From Galbula dea (lineage: Eukaryota > Chordata > Aves > Piciformes > Galbulidae), in assembly GCA_013399015.1 (NCBI GenBank), contig VWZX01012694.1, positions 1,296,598 to 1,360,597 of the forward strand: DNA of 64,000 nt, read 5' to 3'. The notes under the pieces were generated by a model, which searched no databases, had not been told where the DNA came from, and was given only the letters and a program-made list of their open reading frames with translations. Positions within the stretch are counted from its first letter, which is position 1. Every line of letters begins with the position of its first letter. Made by a program: the position numbers and the translations under genes. Shown piece after piece: positions 52,850 to 64,000 of the stretch.

Positions 52850-53430
52850 CTCCTCGGCTGCCGTCCCTCCACGCCATTCTGAGATCCCTGCCGCCCGCCT
52901 CAGCCCGTTGCCGCCTGCAGGGCCCCTCGGAGCCCTCCAGGGGGCGCTACAGCGGCGGCCGCCCCGCCTCTCGGCGCACGCTCGGGCCCACCCCGCCGGT
53001 GCCAGCCAGTGCCGTGCTGGCGGAGGAGGCGGTGCGGTGGCTTCTGACGGCGAGTTGTGTTTGGCCGGTCATGGAGTCGAAGAAGATGAGCCTGCCGCGG
53101 GGTCCTGAAAACCTCTGTTTTGACAAGGACGAGTTCATGAAGGTGGGTGGGGGCTGCCGAGCCAGGCGGGCTGCGGAAGGGTGCTCTGGGCCCGGGGTGC
53201 GCCGAGGGAGCTTCCTGAGAAAGGAGATGGAGGGTGAAGCACTCAGTGTGCCACTGGAAGGGGGACCCGGGACATTTGCAAAGCTCGTTTCTCTGCGGTT
53301 GACTCCTAGCAGTCTGGCCGGCGGAGCGGAGGGGAAGGCCTGCCCCAGAAAGGAGCCGGCAGGTTTGCAACCGGGTGATCCGAGTGTCTCTGTCCCGGAC
53401 TGGGGCCGGGTACTGAGCTCACCTCCTAGA
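52850..53430. promoter_or_regulatory. COG2: CpG island and promoter of COG2
   Basis: An abrupt GC/CpG-rich block surrounds the first COG2 exon, with CCCCGCC-type GC boxes just upstream (around 52960-53000). No TATA box is evident, as expected for a housekeeping gene. The start codon has G at -3 and G at +4. Boundaries are by eye. Confidence 0.8.
53071..53142 (+). CDS. COG2: COG2 exon 1 (coding part)
   Basis: 24 codons, MESKKMSLP through DEFMK, ending AAG before the donor GTGGGT; intron phase 0. The frame stays open upstream to an ATG at 52999, but family comparison supports 53071. Confidence 0.95.
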
Positions 53431-56400
53431 GCAGACCCTAGTCATACTTCCTCCAAGTCGTGCCCTGCATGTTTTGAAGCCAGATTGCAGACAGGCTGAG
53501 AACCAGCGTTCAGGCCTCATTGCTTGGAAAGCTCAAAGTGGTTCTTAATCCTGTATTTCAACCTTTGGTTTTTTGTTTTTTATTCTTTTTTAAAATGTAT
53601 ACAGGGAGTGTACAGCCCTGTATTTTGGACAGGCACTGTTTTAGGTACTCTGACCACGGCACTGTGTGCTTTTGAGATTAGACACCAAGAGTTTGGAAGA
53701 GTTTGGAAACTACTCTGTTAAGCAGGCTTTTGGGATACTTAATTTTGGGGGTGAGGAGAGAGCTGTGTTGCTGGTCTGAAATTTTACTTGCTATCCTTCT
53801 CTCTTGTATATTTCCTTTTCAGCCGGATTTTGATGTTGACCACTTTGTATCAGACTGCAGGAAACGCGTGCAGTTGGAAGAGCTTAGGGAGGATCTGGAG
53901 CTCTATTACAAACTCCTTAAAACTGCTATGGTAGAACTCATAAATAAGGACTATGCAGATTTTGTTAATCTTTCAACAAATCTAGTAAGTGTTATTAAGT
54001 TTTACTGTGGAATTCAGACTTAATGTGGTTTAGTGGTATTTTTGTTTTTCGTGTGGAAAGTATATGGCCTTTATTTTTGCACTGTTAGATTTAAGACAAC
54101 TTAAACTGTGACTCTGTGACTCCTTGCTCTGAGAGAAACTGAAAGATCATTCCTGTGGAACTTAGCTATTGTGCAGAATTGCTGGTGGACTGTAATAAAT
54201 GTTTTAGATGCATGCTTTTTCTCTGGAAAAACTAATTCTTTAGGAAGTTGGACTCAAGGTAACACGTTTTTTCTGGACTGCCAGTTGTCAAATTGAAGGA
54301 AATAATATTAAAGTTGAATAGCACTGATGCAAATAAGGCCATTCTGAATCATTCTTTTAGGAATCTTACTATGCAATCAATATATCTTAAAAACCCGCAC
54401 AACTTACTTGATTGAAAATTATAATAATTTTCATAGTAAAATGTCTTGTTCACTGTGTCTCCTCCTCTTTCACTCCAGTTCATTCAAGTTCCAATTATAC
54501 AGATTCCAATTATAAAGACTAAGATTTAACATTTTTATGGGAAGAAAAATTTGCATAGGTTGAGATTTTCTTTAATTTTTGGCTCTTGAGTGACAAGCAG
54601 TCTGATATATTTATGCCTGTATTTTGAGGTAACATATTTCTGCATTGCATTTAAATCTGGAGACTATAAAGGGAGGTATCTATTCTCAGTTCTCTTTTGC
54701 TATCTGCAAAATGCTTTGTCAGTAATTCACATGTGAACTTACCAAAAAAGACATTAATTTTTTTTTATGGTAATTTCTTCAGGTTGGCATGGACAAGGCT
54801 CTTAATCAGCTTTCAGTGCCTTTGGGACAGCTAAGGGAAGAAGTTATGGTATGCTCAAAATCGTTATACACAGCTTGGTAAATTTCAGCTCTCTTTCATA
54901 TGATGTACAGAATGTCTTCCACTCCTGTTAATAATTATAATAAACTTCTCTTTGAAAATTGATGCTGTAGAGTGGTAATAGAAGAGACATTGTGTTCTCA
55001 AACAGCTGTGGCAGTAAATTCACATTTTTCTATGGCATCTTTCAATCAAGAGATCAAGGATTTCTTAAATGTGCTAAGTGAATGAACTCTTTCAAGACAA
55101 GTCTATGGTGAAATATTGAAACTGTTTAGAGCAACTTAAAGATGATAGAAAATAACTTAGATGCAACACAGTCCCATTACAGACTTTTTTCTTCTGCTTA
55201 GCCCTGTGATTTAATCATAAAAGATCATCCTCTTGAAGGGGGGTCTTGTACTGGCTCTTCCACAGTGAACTGGTATTTAGCAAAGGGTGATTTTTAATCA
55301 CCTTGGCAGCCAATTCGAAGAGATGTTTGCTGCATAAATGTGCTTTCAGAATATCACAGCTTTGATGCCTAAAACAGTAAATAGGTTCAGTTAGCATAGA
55401 AAAATATTTATTGTGTGAAAAATATTACTTTATATACTTTAATTCACTTTATAACTCTAGTTTCAAGACATGAAATCATACTGGTTGTATTGCCTCATCC
55501 TGGATGAAAGGTGATTTGTTCTCTGTAACTGTACTGACTTTCTCTCTCCCAGAGTCTGAAGTCATGTGTCAGTGAAGGAATTCAAGCAGTAGATGACCGG
55601 ATGACTAAACAAGAAGATATTAGAAGAAAAAAGGTACAACAGAGAATAATATATCTTGAAAAGATCCTCCTTATATTAACTTTGGTTTTGCTATTAACTT
55701 GGAGAAAATGAAATTTAAAAAGTTCTAGGCTATTTAGATGCACACTGTGCAGAATTTGTACTTGTAAAAATCATTGGCATTGTGGTTGACAGCCTTCATT
55801 TTTTACAGTGTCTAGTTGATCATAGATTTTTCATTTTACTGTATTTGGTAAAACCAGATATGTTTGATTTAATTGGCCTTTTTAGTTATAGTTACTCTTC
55901 TTCCTGCTTGTAGTAGTATATAAATTTCCTTATTATTAATATGGTTCACATACAGTAGTTTACTTTTTATATGGGGCGACATACTAACATTTGTCTTTAT
56001 GCTTAACTTGGAAGAAAATCAGGGACAGGAACAGCTGTTCTACATCTGTGACAAACATGTATTTGTGGGGCTTTATGGACCTGTGACCAATACTTCCACT
56101 GAGATATGACTTAAGATGGAGGGAGAAGAGTTACACTGGGGGTAGGGAAACAACAAAACAACAACATCCAAAATATCTTCAGGGTCATTAGGTAATGTAA
56201 ATTGGGATGGGGATCAGATGTGAAAAGTGGGGTTTTTTAATTACAGATGTGTGTCCTGAGACTGATTCATGTTATTCAGTCTGTTGAGAAAATTGAGAAG
56301 ATTCTACATTCCCAAGGCACTAATGCCTCATTAGAAGGAAACAGGTAAAAACAATTAAACGTGTTCAGTTTTGTCTGTAATTGGTGGGACTAACTTAATG

Positions 56401-59400
56401 TCATGGTGGTGTTGTAGACGAATTTATAAGCATCAGAATGTATCTTTAGAAGTGTAACTCTGATGGAGTAAGTCACTGTTATTTTACTGGTTTTGCAGTT
56501 TTAGTCTTCTGCCAACTGGTCATTCACAGAACATGTACCTCAACCTACAAAGTTTTGTATTACTTGTAGTGCTTTCAGCAAATATCCCCTTTGAAGTTCA
56601 CATGCAATATTTTTTTTTTTATTGGAAGTCAGTAATTCTGTCATGTCTGAAATACTCCTCATTGTTATAATGCTCCTTATTGTCAGTGCTTCATGGTGCT
56701 GGGGCAAGATCTTCTGTTCTTCTCAGCTTCTACTTCACTCACTTTTATCTTTTTAGCTCCAAAACAACTCTAATCCTGTAGTCTGTTCCAGGTTATTATT
56801 GCGTGATTACAATAGTTGTTGATATTTAGATTAAGCCACAAAAACTAGGGGAGGGCATTATAGTTCTGCTGCTGGTGAAAGTGAGTTGATATGAAAGGAG
56901 CTAACTGTTCTCATTTTGTCATCTGTCTTCTAGCCCACTTTTAACTGGACAGGTTTTAGAGAGAATTGCTGCAGAATTTAATCAACTACAATTTCATGCA
57001 GTACAAAGTAAAGGAATGCCCCTCTTGGACAAAGTGAGACCAGTAAGTATTGCATGGTAGTCAACCTAACACTTGTTAAGGTCATTCAAAACCAATGTTA
57101 TTGGCAGACAAATGCTTTTTTGCATGGAGTTGTATTAATAAATCTGTGGTGGAAAATGGGTTTCAATAGGTCATTTTTATCAGTTAACTAGAAGTATTGT
57201 TTCTTCTGAGGGTTTATGCTTTGTTTGCTGACTTCTTTAGGAAAAATTACTTAGAATAAGAGTAGGAAATATGACAAATATTTTTGTCAGCCTAATGCAG
57301 TTTGTCTGCGTACTGATACTGAGGCCTAGTTGTAGAGATTTATGTTGATTTTGTTAGCTGCAGTGTACAAACTGGAATACAGATGGAAAAGTTACAGATG
57401 GAAAAGTTTTCATAATGAGGGTGGTGAAGCACTGGCACAGGTTGCCCAGAGAGGTGGTGGATGCCCCATCCCTAGAAACATTCAAGGTCAGGTTGCACAG
57501 AGCTTAGAGAAACCTGATCTAGTTATAAGTGTCCCTGCTTACAGCAGGGGGGTTGCATTAGATGACCTCTAAAAGTCCCTTCTAACTCTAACCATTCTAT
57601 GATTCTATGATTCCTGGAAGAATTTACTTCAGCAATGATGGCAAGGCTTTGCTTTTGTTTCTTTATTACTGTGTTTTGTTTCTCTTCACAGCGTATAGCT
57701 GGAATAACAGCTATGTTGCAGCAGTCTCTGGAAGGGCTGCTCTTGGAAGGCCTTCAGACTTCAAATGTTGACATAATACGTCACTGTCTTCGTACTTATG
57801 CAACAATTGACAAAACACGAGATGCAGAAGCACTAGTTGGTCAAGTGCTTGTGAAACCTTACATAGATGAGGTAAGATAAAATCAAGAATCCTAAGAAAA
57901 TGAACTGATTTGCAAACATGCTTGTTTTTCCTGTTGACTTCCAGCTTTTGTTAGCAGCTTCAAAATGCCACTGTGGAGAGAGCAGGAGAACTGTGACCCG
58001 ACACAATGTCGGTTTGTTTGTTGTTGCTATTTGAGACAAGAGGATGGAGCAATTTGCTGTCTGCCTGTTAGTAATTTTGGGTTATAACCAGTTGAGATTC
58101 TTTCTTTTACCTACATTTTTCTTGGAGTGAGGAATGCAGAAAACAAACCTTGAGTCAAGTGTATGGCTGGAGTAAAATCCAATTTATTCTGGACTAGGGT
58201 GTGTCTGTGGGAATTGGATCAGATCTGGGGTTTGCATTTCACAGACTATTTCTTCATGACTGTCTCAGTAGCAGCAAAAATAGTTCTTAGTGCAATGTCT
58301 TTTTCTTCTCATTTTGTGAAGTTGCTTGAATTTGTGCATGTTAATAGAAGGCAGAATAGATCTTCCCTTCATCATTGCCTCTGTAACACATAGCATATTT
58401 CAGTGGTTTTCAGTCCCAAGTTATGCTATTGCAGTGCCTTTCTCTTTGCTGTCAAGATTTTCTTTTACTGTCATTACTCTTTAAATTGGGATATTTAGTA
58501 ACATTCTCTGTGCTCAGTGAACCGTGAGAGACATGTTATCACTCTTTTCTGCTTTCAGAATAATTAATAGTTCATTCCCTACTGTTTTTTTTACCAAAAA
58601 AGAGACCATTTACAGTACAGAGTTAACCTTTTTATTAAGAGCTGTAAAAGCAATGTGAACATTGTTTCTGAAAGTTAATCTCTATAACTTTTGATGAGGG
58701 ACTTGTTCTTCTAAATCAAGATAGGGAAAAGGCATCATCCTTCTACCCCCGCCCCCCAGTAATGTCTCCAGCAGCCAAGAAATGGAATTGTTAGCTTTCC
58801 CTTCCCCATGAAGGATTAGTATGTCTGGTATCACCTGAGCTGTATGTCATTGTCAGTACTGTGTTTCTTTTCTGCTGTTGGGAAGGAAACATTCTAAATT
58901 GTTCTGGTTTTACTTTGTATGCATACAAATGGATGGAAGAGGGAGTTGAATGGTGGTGAGCTCTCCCCTTAAGGACAAACTTCTTTGGGTGCTTCCTAGT
59001 GCTGTAGCAACTGCTACTGTGGGGGACAGGTTGTCTTCCCCTCTTGGTTTTCTCACTGTCTGTTCTTTCCCCACTTCTGTGTTCCACTTGTTTATGTAGC
59101 AAGAGGCAGAAGTGTTTAGACAGATGGAAGGATACCAAGAAATGTAAGAGATTGTTCATTTCCTGTATTTTCCATCTAGTGTCTGTCAATCTTTTTATGG
59201 CAGAGATTATCCCTTTTCACTGAATATAAGGTACTGTCTGGACAAACTGCTTTGTTAGTTATGTTAAAGGCTTGGCATTGTCATAGAGCCTATGCTTAGA
59301 CAGTGGAACAGGTTGCCCAGAGAGGTTGTGGAAGCCTCATCCCTGGAAGCTTTTAAGACAAGGCTTGATGGGGCCCTGGGCAACCTGATCTAGTGGATGG

Positions 59401-62400
59401 TGTCCCTGGCAGGCAGAGGGGTTGGAACTAGATGGTCTTTGAGGTCCCTTCCAACTCTGACGATTCTATGATTCTATGACAGAGGATTCTTGGCTGTTGA
59501 CTTACCAACAACCTCCAAATGTAGAAGAAAAGTTTTGCTTTATTCTGAGATTTGGTTAGCTTTTGCCAGTTGCTCATTTAACTTCACAGGCTACTTCAGG
59601 TGACAGTGATGCGTTCAGTGGACTGGGAGTCAGCTGTGGCTAACCTTTTAAAAGGGAAGAGCTCATTCTCATTCTTGGGGCCAGTCTTGTCAGCTAGAGT
59701 GCTGCATTAAAGGAAGTAATAATTCCAGTTGAGAAGTTGTACTTGGAGACTATAATATAAAACAGTAATATACTAACTATCCCAATATTTGGGTTATATT
59801 GTTAGCAGTTTTGAATGAGTAGACTGTGAGTCTTGCATTAGAGTATTTTAGATTCACTTTGCTGACGTTTAACATTGAGCTCTTCCTGGCAGGTGATTGT
59901 GGAACAGTATGTTCAATCTCATCCTAATGGTCTCCAGGCTATGTACAATAAACTGTTGGAGTTTGTTCCTCATCATTGCCGTCTCTTGCGTGAAGTAACC
60001 GGGGGAGCTATTTCCAGGTAAATATCTTGGGGTTTTTTTCAGCTGCTCTAAAGTTACAGCAAGTATCATGTACTTCTGAAATACTTTGCATAATTAGCTT
60101 CCATGCACAAAACCTACTTATCTGGCTTTTCCTGAAGATTCAGAGTCAGGTTTGATTGCTCTCTCATGTCTTTGTTTTTCAAAACAAAACAGTGAACAAA
60201 CTTTGTCCTGTGGCTCAGACTTCCAGTGGAGGGAAAGAGAACCCTGTATTTCAGTAGCAGAGTTGAGTACTGTTCATAATACAATGTGTCAGACACCTTG
60301 CTTTTTTGAGTCCATGAAATATCATGTACATTTTTCCAAGGAGAAGGGCATAGTAAAGCCACTGGAAATATAAAAGTTATTCGATTATTAGTGGGGATGA
60401 TCCCCAGAGGTTTGACTGATTTATTGCATGTTCTGGAACTACAGATTTAAATAATTTGTGCTTCCACTGTGTTCTCCAAAAGTGCTTAATTTCTTTTACA
60501 ATTAAATTGTCTATTTTGAAATTTAAATAATTCAAGTCTAGTGAGTTGTATCAATTTATTCATCTGTTTGCAGGCTTTTTAATATAGTAGACTGCTGTAA
60601 TTAGCTATGCTATGGATGGAACCCCTAGGGACTGCAGAATTACCTTTCTAATTAGTCACCCAGTTGTGAGCTTTTTATCACTCCTAAGTTTTACTAGCAT
60701 TTCAATTCCTTCAATCCCTCAGCAAGTTTTAATCTTTCTTCTTAATAATGGAATGTTTCTACTTTGTACTGCAGTGTACTGAAATGGAAATAAATGCTGG
60801 TATCTGCTCTGCTTTCAATTTATAAATTTTCATAATCAAGGTAGCTTTTAATATTTTGCTTCAAAGCACAATATATATGTAATGTGTAAATACAGCTTGG
60901 AACAATTATGAAAAAATTCCACTTCTTTCCATTGCATTAGTCAAATTTCTCCTACTTGGTACACCTTTGAAATCTGGAGCTGTTAAAACTTGAAATATGC
61001 AAGTAAAAATAGGAATTTTCAGCTGAAATGTACTCATTTTCCAGAACACACTTGCAAAATATATAACTGATAAAATTTTAAAACCCTTTGAGAGTTATAA
61101 AAAATACCATGCATTTGATGAGGCTGTGGGATCATATTAGAAACCTCAAACAAAGAATATTTCGAGGGAATCAGCACACCTACTTAACCTTAATTATATT
61201 TTCTGTAATGCAGTGCATGTCTTTTTAGTTACCCCAACCTCCAAGTAGAAGCCTGGTGGTAAAACACTACCATGGAGTAATTGCAATTTTATTTCAGTGA
61301 AAAGGCGGATATTGTCCCTGGATATGATTTCTTAGTGAATTCAGTGTGGCCAGAAATAGTGCGTGGTTTAGAAGAGAAATTGCCATCACTGTTTAACCCT
61401 GGAAACCCAGATGTGTTTCATGAGGTAATTCATTTTCATTTTTTCCATTGTGATTCCTTTGACATATGTAAGAATTGAAATGAGTCACGTTCTCTAGATT
61501 TTTTTTTTTTGTCCTGCTGCTTTTGTTTAAATTCATGTTGTTGCATGGCTTTGTAGAGGAGGTTATCTCAAATCACTTGATTTAATTTTCATAGCAATTA
61601 ATTCTCCCCTTAAGTTTGTTAGGAAATCTCAGGTGACTGACTCTATTCTTAGTACTGTGCATCACCTTTGTTCCACTCCAGTGATTCTGCTCAGAAATAC
61701 TGATGCATCTCTCTGATCAGTTCTGCTTGTTCAGGGTTCTTCCTCAACAGGAAGTTGAGGAAGTACAGGAGTTCTACTGAATAAATGGTGGTTTTCCTTG
61801 TTTGCTAGGACCTTGTGTGTGATCAGAATGCTCACTCTCTCTCTGCAGAAGTACACCACTAGTATGGATTTTGTACGGAAATTTGAACGACAGTGTGGCT
61901 CCCAGGCCAGCGTGAAACGGTTAAGATCTCATCCCTCTTACCACAGCTTTAACAACAAATGGAATTTACCTGTATATTTTCAGATAAGGTTAGTATGCAG
62001 GTTTTTGTTCACTTTTTTAAAAGTAGATTTCTGTCAAAGCAAGATGATCTGGCTTAGGGTCAGTTCTTATTGGTCAAAGTTTCACTTACCAACAAATCAT
62101 AGTAGAAGTCAAACTAAGAATTTCATTGCTAAGTCAAATAACTGTTTTATAGATCCTCTACCAATTTAGCAAAATCACAGGCAGCTACTCTTTAATACAT
62201 ACAGTGTTGTTGTTACACTGAATTTGAAATGCTACTCATAAGACTTTCAGGAACAGATCTAAATAAGTCTTGAAATCTTGTTTCAAATTGTTTTTCACCA
62301 GTGTCCATTGAACTAATAGGAATCCCGACTATGTGGGAAGAAGCCTTTCTTCTTAGAAATAAAGGGTTAAAAGGTCTAGGGAATCCTGCTGTGGCTGTTG

Positions 62401-64000
62401 ATCTTCCTAGATGATCTTTCGAGGTCCTCTCCAACTCCTAACATTCTGTGATTCTGTGAGAACTTGTAGCTTTTCCAGACATAGCCGTGTTTCTGACATC
62501 CTTTTTGTCTCACAGGATGTACTCTGTAAAGTGCTGGGTACCTTTTTCTTCCTTTCTCCTTGTTCCTTTTTCTTACCCTACTATTCCTTATTCTTGAGGA
62601 GCTAAGTAATAAGTTTTAGCTTACTTTTCCTGCAGATCTGATGTACTCATAGTATTATCTTCTACAGATCTTGCAGCTAGAATAGAGATACCCAAAACTG
62701 CCTTGTTTTAATTCTAGTAGCGCTAGAATTTTGAAACTGTATTTTTAGAAAGTGTAACCTACACATCTGATTTTAGGATGGATTACAAGCCCCTTGGCAA
62801 GAAAGAGAACCATTGATTAGGTCTGCTATATCTAAAGTATGCTGTGTATGATCTCTTCTGGTCCAAAGCCTTCTGAGAATCTTTAAAACAAAACCAAACA
62901 AAAAACCCACACAACAACAAAACAACTCAGAAAAGAAAAGGAAAGAAAAATCGTTTACTTTCCAAATGAAAGGGAAGACAAATTGATGTTTTTAACCTGG
63001 ATCACTTTAGTGGCCTTACTTACTGTGTGATTCTGTAATTGGCAGTAACAGTGCAACTGTAGCCACATCTGTATGGTTTCTTTAATCCAAGATAAATCTA
63101 CATTGCTGCTGAAAAATTCCATCCAGAACTTTTCCAAGTGCTGGAGCTAATAGAAGATAAGTGACTGGAGCATAGAGCTGGGAGCAGGGTCTTAGTGTTC
63201 TGGTAGTTCACTGTGTTGTGTGAAATGATAGCCCCAGTCTCTGACATCGTAGTTTGGTTTTCTTTTGCTTGCATGTGTGTTCCTGCAACTACATAGTGAA
63301 CTGATAGAAGGATCTGTTACCCTGGGCAAAAAAGGCTGACATTCAACTCCAATCAATTTCTCCAAACCACTTCACTGCACAAATATTTGTGCTGTCCCAA
63401 GGGAAAAGGCAGGAGTACTCACTACAGTAGCAGTGCTGAGTGCACAAACTAAAAGTGTCTATAGAACTTGAGCCATTATGAACCTTTTAACAGACTATAT
63501 CGTTAATCAGTCTAGGAGTCTGCCCCTTTTGTTTGAAAGTACAACTTTTCCTAATATGTGGCCACTTGATCAAACTTTGATACTCTTGCTCATAAAATTG
63601 AAATGGAGCTTCAGCATACTCTGTAAAAATGCTCTTTACCATCAGGTATTTTGAGCTCTGACTGATTAAAAAAGCGCTTTTAAATATAACTTTCCTTCAG
63701 GCCAAGATGACTGTGAATCTGAAGAGTGCACAGTTTCAGTAAATGGCTGGATAACAGCAACTGATCTTTCACTGGATTATTCCTATGTATTGGAATAATC
63801 TGATAACTTTCAGAAGTGCCTATGAATTCTTTAGCACACAGCTGTGAAAATAATGGAACATATTCATTATGTGTATCAGGGAAGCTTTTTCTTTGATGTT
63901 TGTTAATATTCTCAAGTTATAGGGGATTTTTGTTGAAGTATTATTTCACACTACAGCATTTAAAGTTAAAATTATTGGGTCTTTTTTCAGTTATGGAAAT
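53071..64000 (+). CDS. COG2: COG2, conserved oligomeric Golgi complex subunit 2 (partial: exons 1-10, 3' end outside window)
   Basis: COG2 belongs to lobe A of the eight-subunit COG complex, a cytosolic tether that captures intra-Golgi retrograde vesicles and so maintains glycosyltransferase placement; human defects cause a congenital disorder of glycosylation. Ten exons with GT/AG junctions join in frame to 386 complete codons plus two bases of the next, roughly the first half of the approximately 740-residue vertebrate protein. They cover the whole N-terminal COG2 domain with its helical, coiled-coil-prone region (about residues 25-160) and part of the middle. Near-invariant stretches include LCFDKDEFMK, DFDVDHFVSDCRKRVQLEEL, INKDYADFVNLSTNL, GMPLLDKVRPRIAGITAMLQ and RLLREVTGGAIS. 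The start is at 53071 (MESKKM), collinear with the mammalian start. Exon 11 should open with the rest of an Arg codon followed by a FREIAG-like sequence; it is not found before 64000. No frameshift or premature stop was seen. Confidence 0.97.
53823..53984 (+). CDS. COG2: COG2 exon 2
   Basis: 54 codons between a TTTTCAG acceptor and a GTAAGT donor, phase 0/0. It encodes PDFDVDHFVSDCRKRVQLEE through FVNLSTNL, the start of the N-terminal helical domain. The first residue is Pro where I recall Glu in human. Confidence 0.97.
54783..54848 (+). CDS. COG2: COG2 exon 3
   Basis: 22 codons, VGMDKALNQLSVPLGQLREE then VM, between TTCTTCAG and GTATGC; phase 0/0. Confidence 0.96.
55553..55633 (+). CDS. COG2: COG2 exon 4
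   Basis: 27 codons from SLKSCVSEGIQAVDDRM to DIRRKK, between CTCTCCCAG and the donor GTACAA; phase 0/0. Strongly charged, coiled-coil-prone. Confidence 0.96.
56247..56344 (+). CDS. COG2: COG2 exon 5
   Basis: 32 codons plus two bases of a Ser codon (MCVLRLIHVIQSVEKIEKIL onward), between AATTACAG and GTAAAA; the donor splits the codon AG|C. The last third is the least conserved part. Confidence 0.95.
56934..57042 (+). CDS. COG2: COG2 exon 6
   Basis: Completes the split Ser, then 36 codons from PLLTGQVLERIAAEFNQLQF to DKVRP; acceptor CTTCTAG, donor GTAAGT; ends in phase 0. Confidence 0.97.
57395..57613 (+). mobile_element. CR1 LINE fragment in COG2 intron 6
   Basis: Plus orientation: GGTTGCCCAGAGAGGTGGTG, CATCCCTAGAAACATTCAAG and the tail of two ATTCTATG units ending at about 57613. 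It is 5'-truncated at about 220 bp. A 16-base near-tandem duplication (GTTACAGATGGAAAA-type) sits at its left edge. Confidence 0.93.
57692..57871 (+). CDS. COG2: COG2 exon 7
   Basis: 60 codons from RIAGITAMLQQSLEGLLLEG to VKPYIDE, between CTTCACAG and GTAAGA; phase 0/0. Among the most conserved stretches of the protein. Confidence 0.98.
59295..59480 (+). mobile_element. CR1 LINE fragment in COG2 intron 7
   Basis: Plus orientation: GGAACAGGTTGCCCAGAGAG, TCATCCCTGGAAGCTTTTAA, GGTCCCTTCCAACTCTGACG and two ATTCTATG tail units. About 185 bp, with little divergence from the usual 3' end, so probably one of the younger copies. Confidence 0.95.
59893..60017 (+). CDS. COG2: COG2 exon 8
   Basis: 41 codons plus two bases (VIVEQYVQSHPNGLQAMYNK to REVTGGAIS, then AG|T for Ser); acceptor CTGGCAG, donor GTAAAT. 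Confidence 0.96.
61298..61424 (+). CDS. COG2: COG2 exon 9
   Basis: Completes the split Ser, then 42 codons from EKADIVPGYDFLVNSVWPEI to NPDVFHE; acceptor ATTTCAG, donor GTAATT; ends in phase 0. Confidence 0.96.
61849..61988 (+). CDS. COG2: COG2 exon 10
   Basis: 46 codons plus two bases (KYTTSMDFVRKFERQCGSQA to WNLPVYFQI, then AG of an Arg codon); acceptor CTCTGCAG, donor GTTAGT at 61989. Confidence 0.96.
61989..64000 (+). other. COG2: COG2 intron 10 (5' part)
   Basis: From the exon 10 donor to the window edge no exon 11 could be found. Acceptor-like sites at 63709 and 63994 do not give the expected reading (the first meets a stop within three codons). It contains the CR1 tail above and an A/C-rich simple stretch at 62886-62930. 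Confidence 0.7.
62380..62460 (+). mobile_element. CR1 LINE 3' tail in COG2 intron 10
   Basis: Plus orientation: CCTAGATGATCTTTCGAGGT, CCTCTCCAACTCCTAACATT and two ATTCTGTG tail units. The left limit is unclear because the upstream part is diverged. Confidence 0.8.

Noticed and set aside
52403..52882. 159-codon open frame just upstream of COG2
   Set aside because: It starts in a CR1 remnant and continues by chance into CpG-rich promoter DNA.
63700..64000. Acceptor-like sites that might start COG2 exon 11
   Set aside because: Joined to the split Arg codon, the site near 63710 reaches a stop within three codons. The site near 63994 does not give the expected FREIAG-like continuation.
1..64000. 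tRNA or rRNA genes, CRISPR arrays, bacterial operons, intact endogenous retroviruses
   Set aside because: No cloverleaf or box A/B pair, spaced direct repeats, ribosome-binding-site-linked frames, or paired LTRs were recognised by eye. The DNA is avian-type nuclear sequence.

Overview
The window is vertebrate nuclear DNA and almost certainly from a bird. It carries many 5'-truncated CR1 retrotransposons ending in the avian ATTCTRTG 3' tail. Its two protein genes are spliced, with GT/AG junctions and introns of 0.4 to over 2 kb, and each starts in a CpG-rich island. No bacterial, phage or CRISPR features are present. I cannot assign the species. Two isolated N characters, each next to a near-exact duplicated flank, point to a draft short-read assembly.

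Layout. 1-10941 is part of the first intron of PGBD5, which is transcribed on the minus strand and continues past the left edge. 10942-11371 is the coding first exon of PGBD5, the domesticated piggyBac-transposase-derived gene, inside a CpG island of about 1.5 kb (10580-12080). A 20-bp GC-rich tandem repeat lies just upstream of its promoter. About 12.1-52.85 kb is intergenic, with CR1 remnants, one probable older SINE/LINE tail, microsatellites and no coding gene I can support. 52.85-53.43 kb is the CpG island of COG2. From 53071 to the right edge, COG2 runs on the plus strand; ten coding exons (386 complete codons) are present and the C-terminal half lies beyond the window.

The two genes are head to head, as I recall for PGBD5 and COG2 on human chromosome 1q42, so this is conserved synteny with a gap of about 41.7 kb between start codons. 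They are not functionally linked: COG2 is a Golgi tethering-complex subunit, while PGBD5 is a neuron-enriched nuclear protein of transposase descent.

I found no convincing new multi-gene system. The points most worth checking are the false tandem duplication at the N characters, an open in-frame upstream extension and charged low-complexity blocks in PGBD5 exon 1, the G-rich minisatellite beside its promoter, and a 1.7-kb CR1 whose reverse transcriptase motif is broken.
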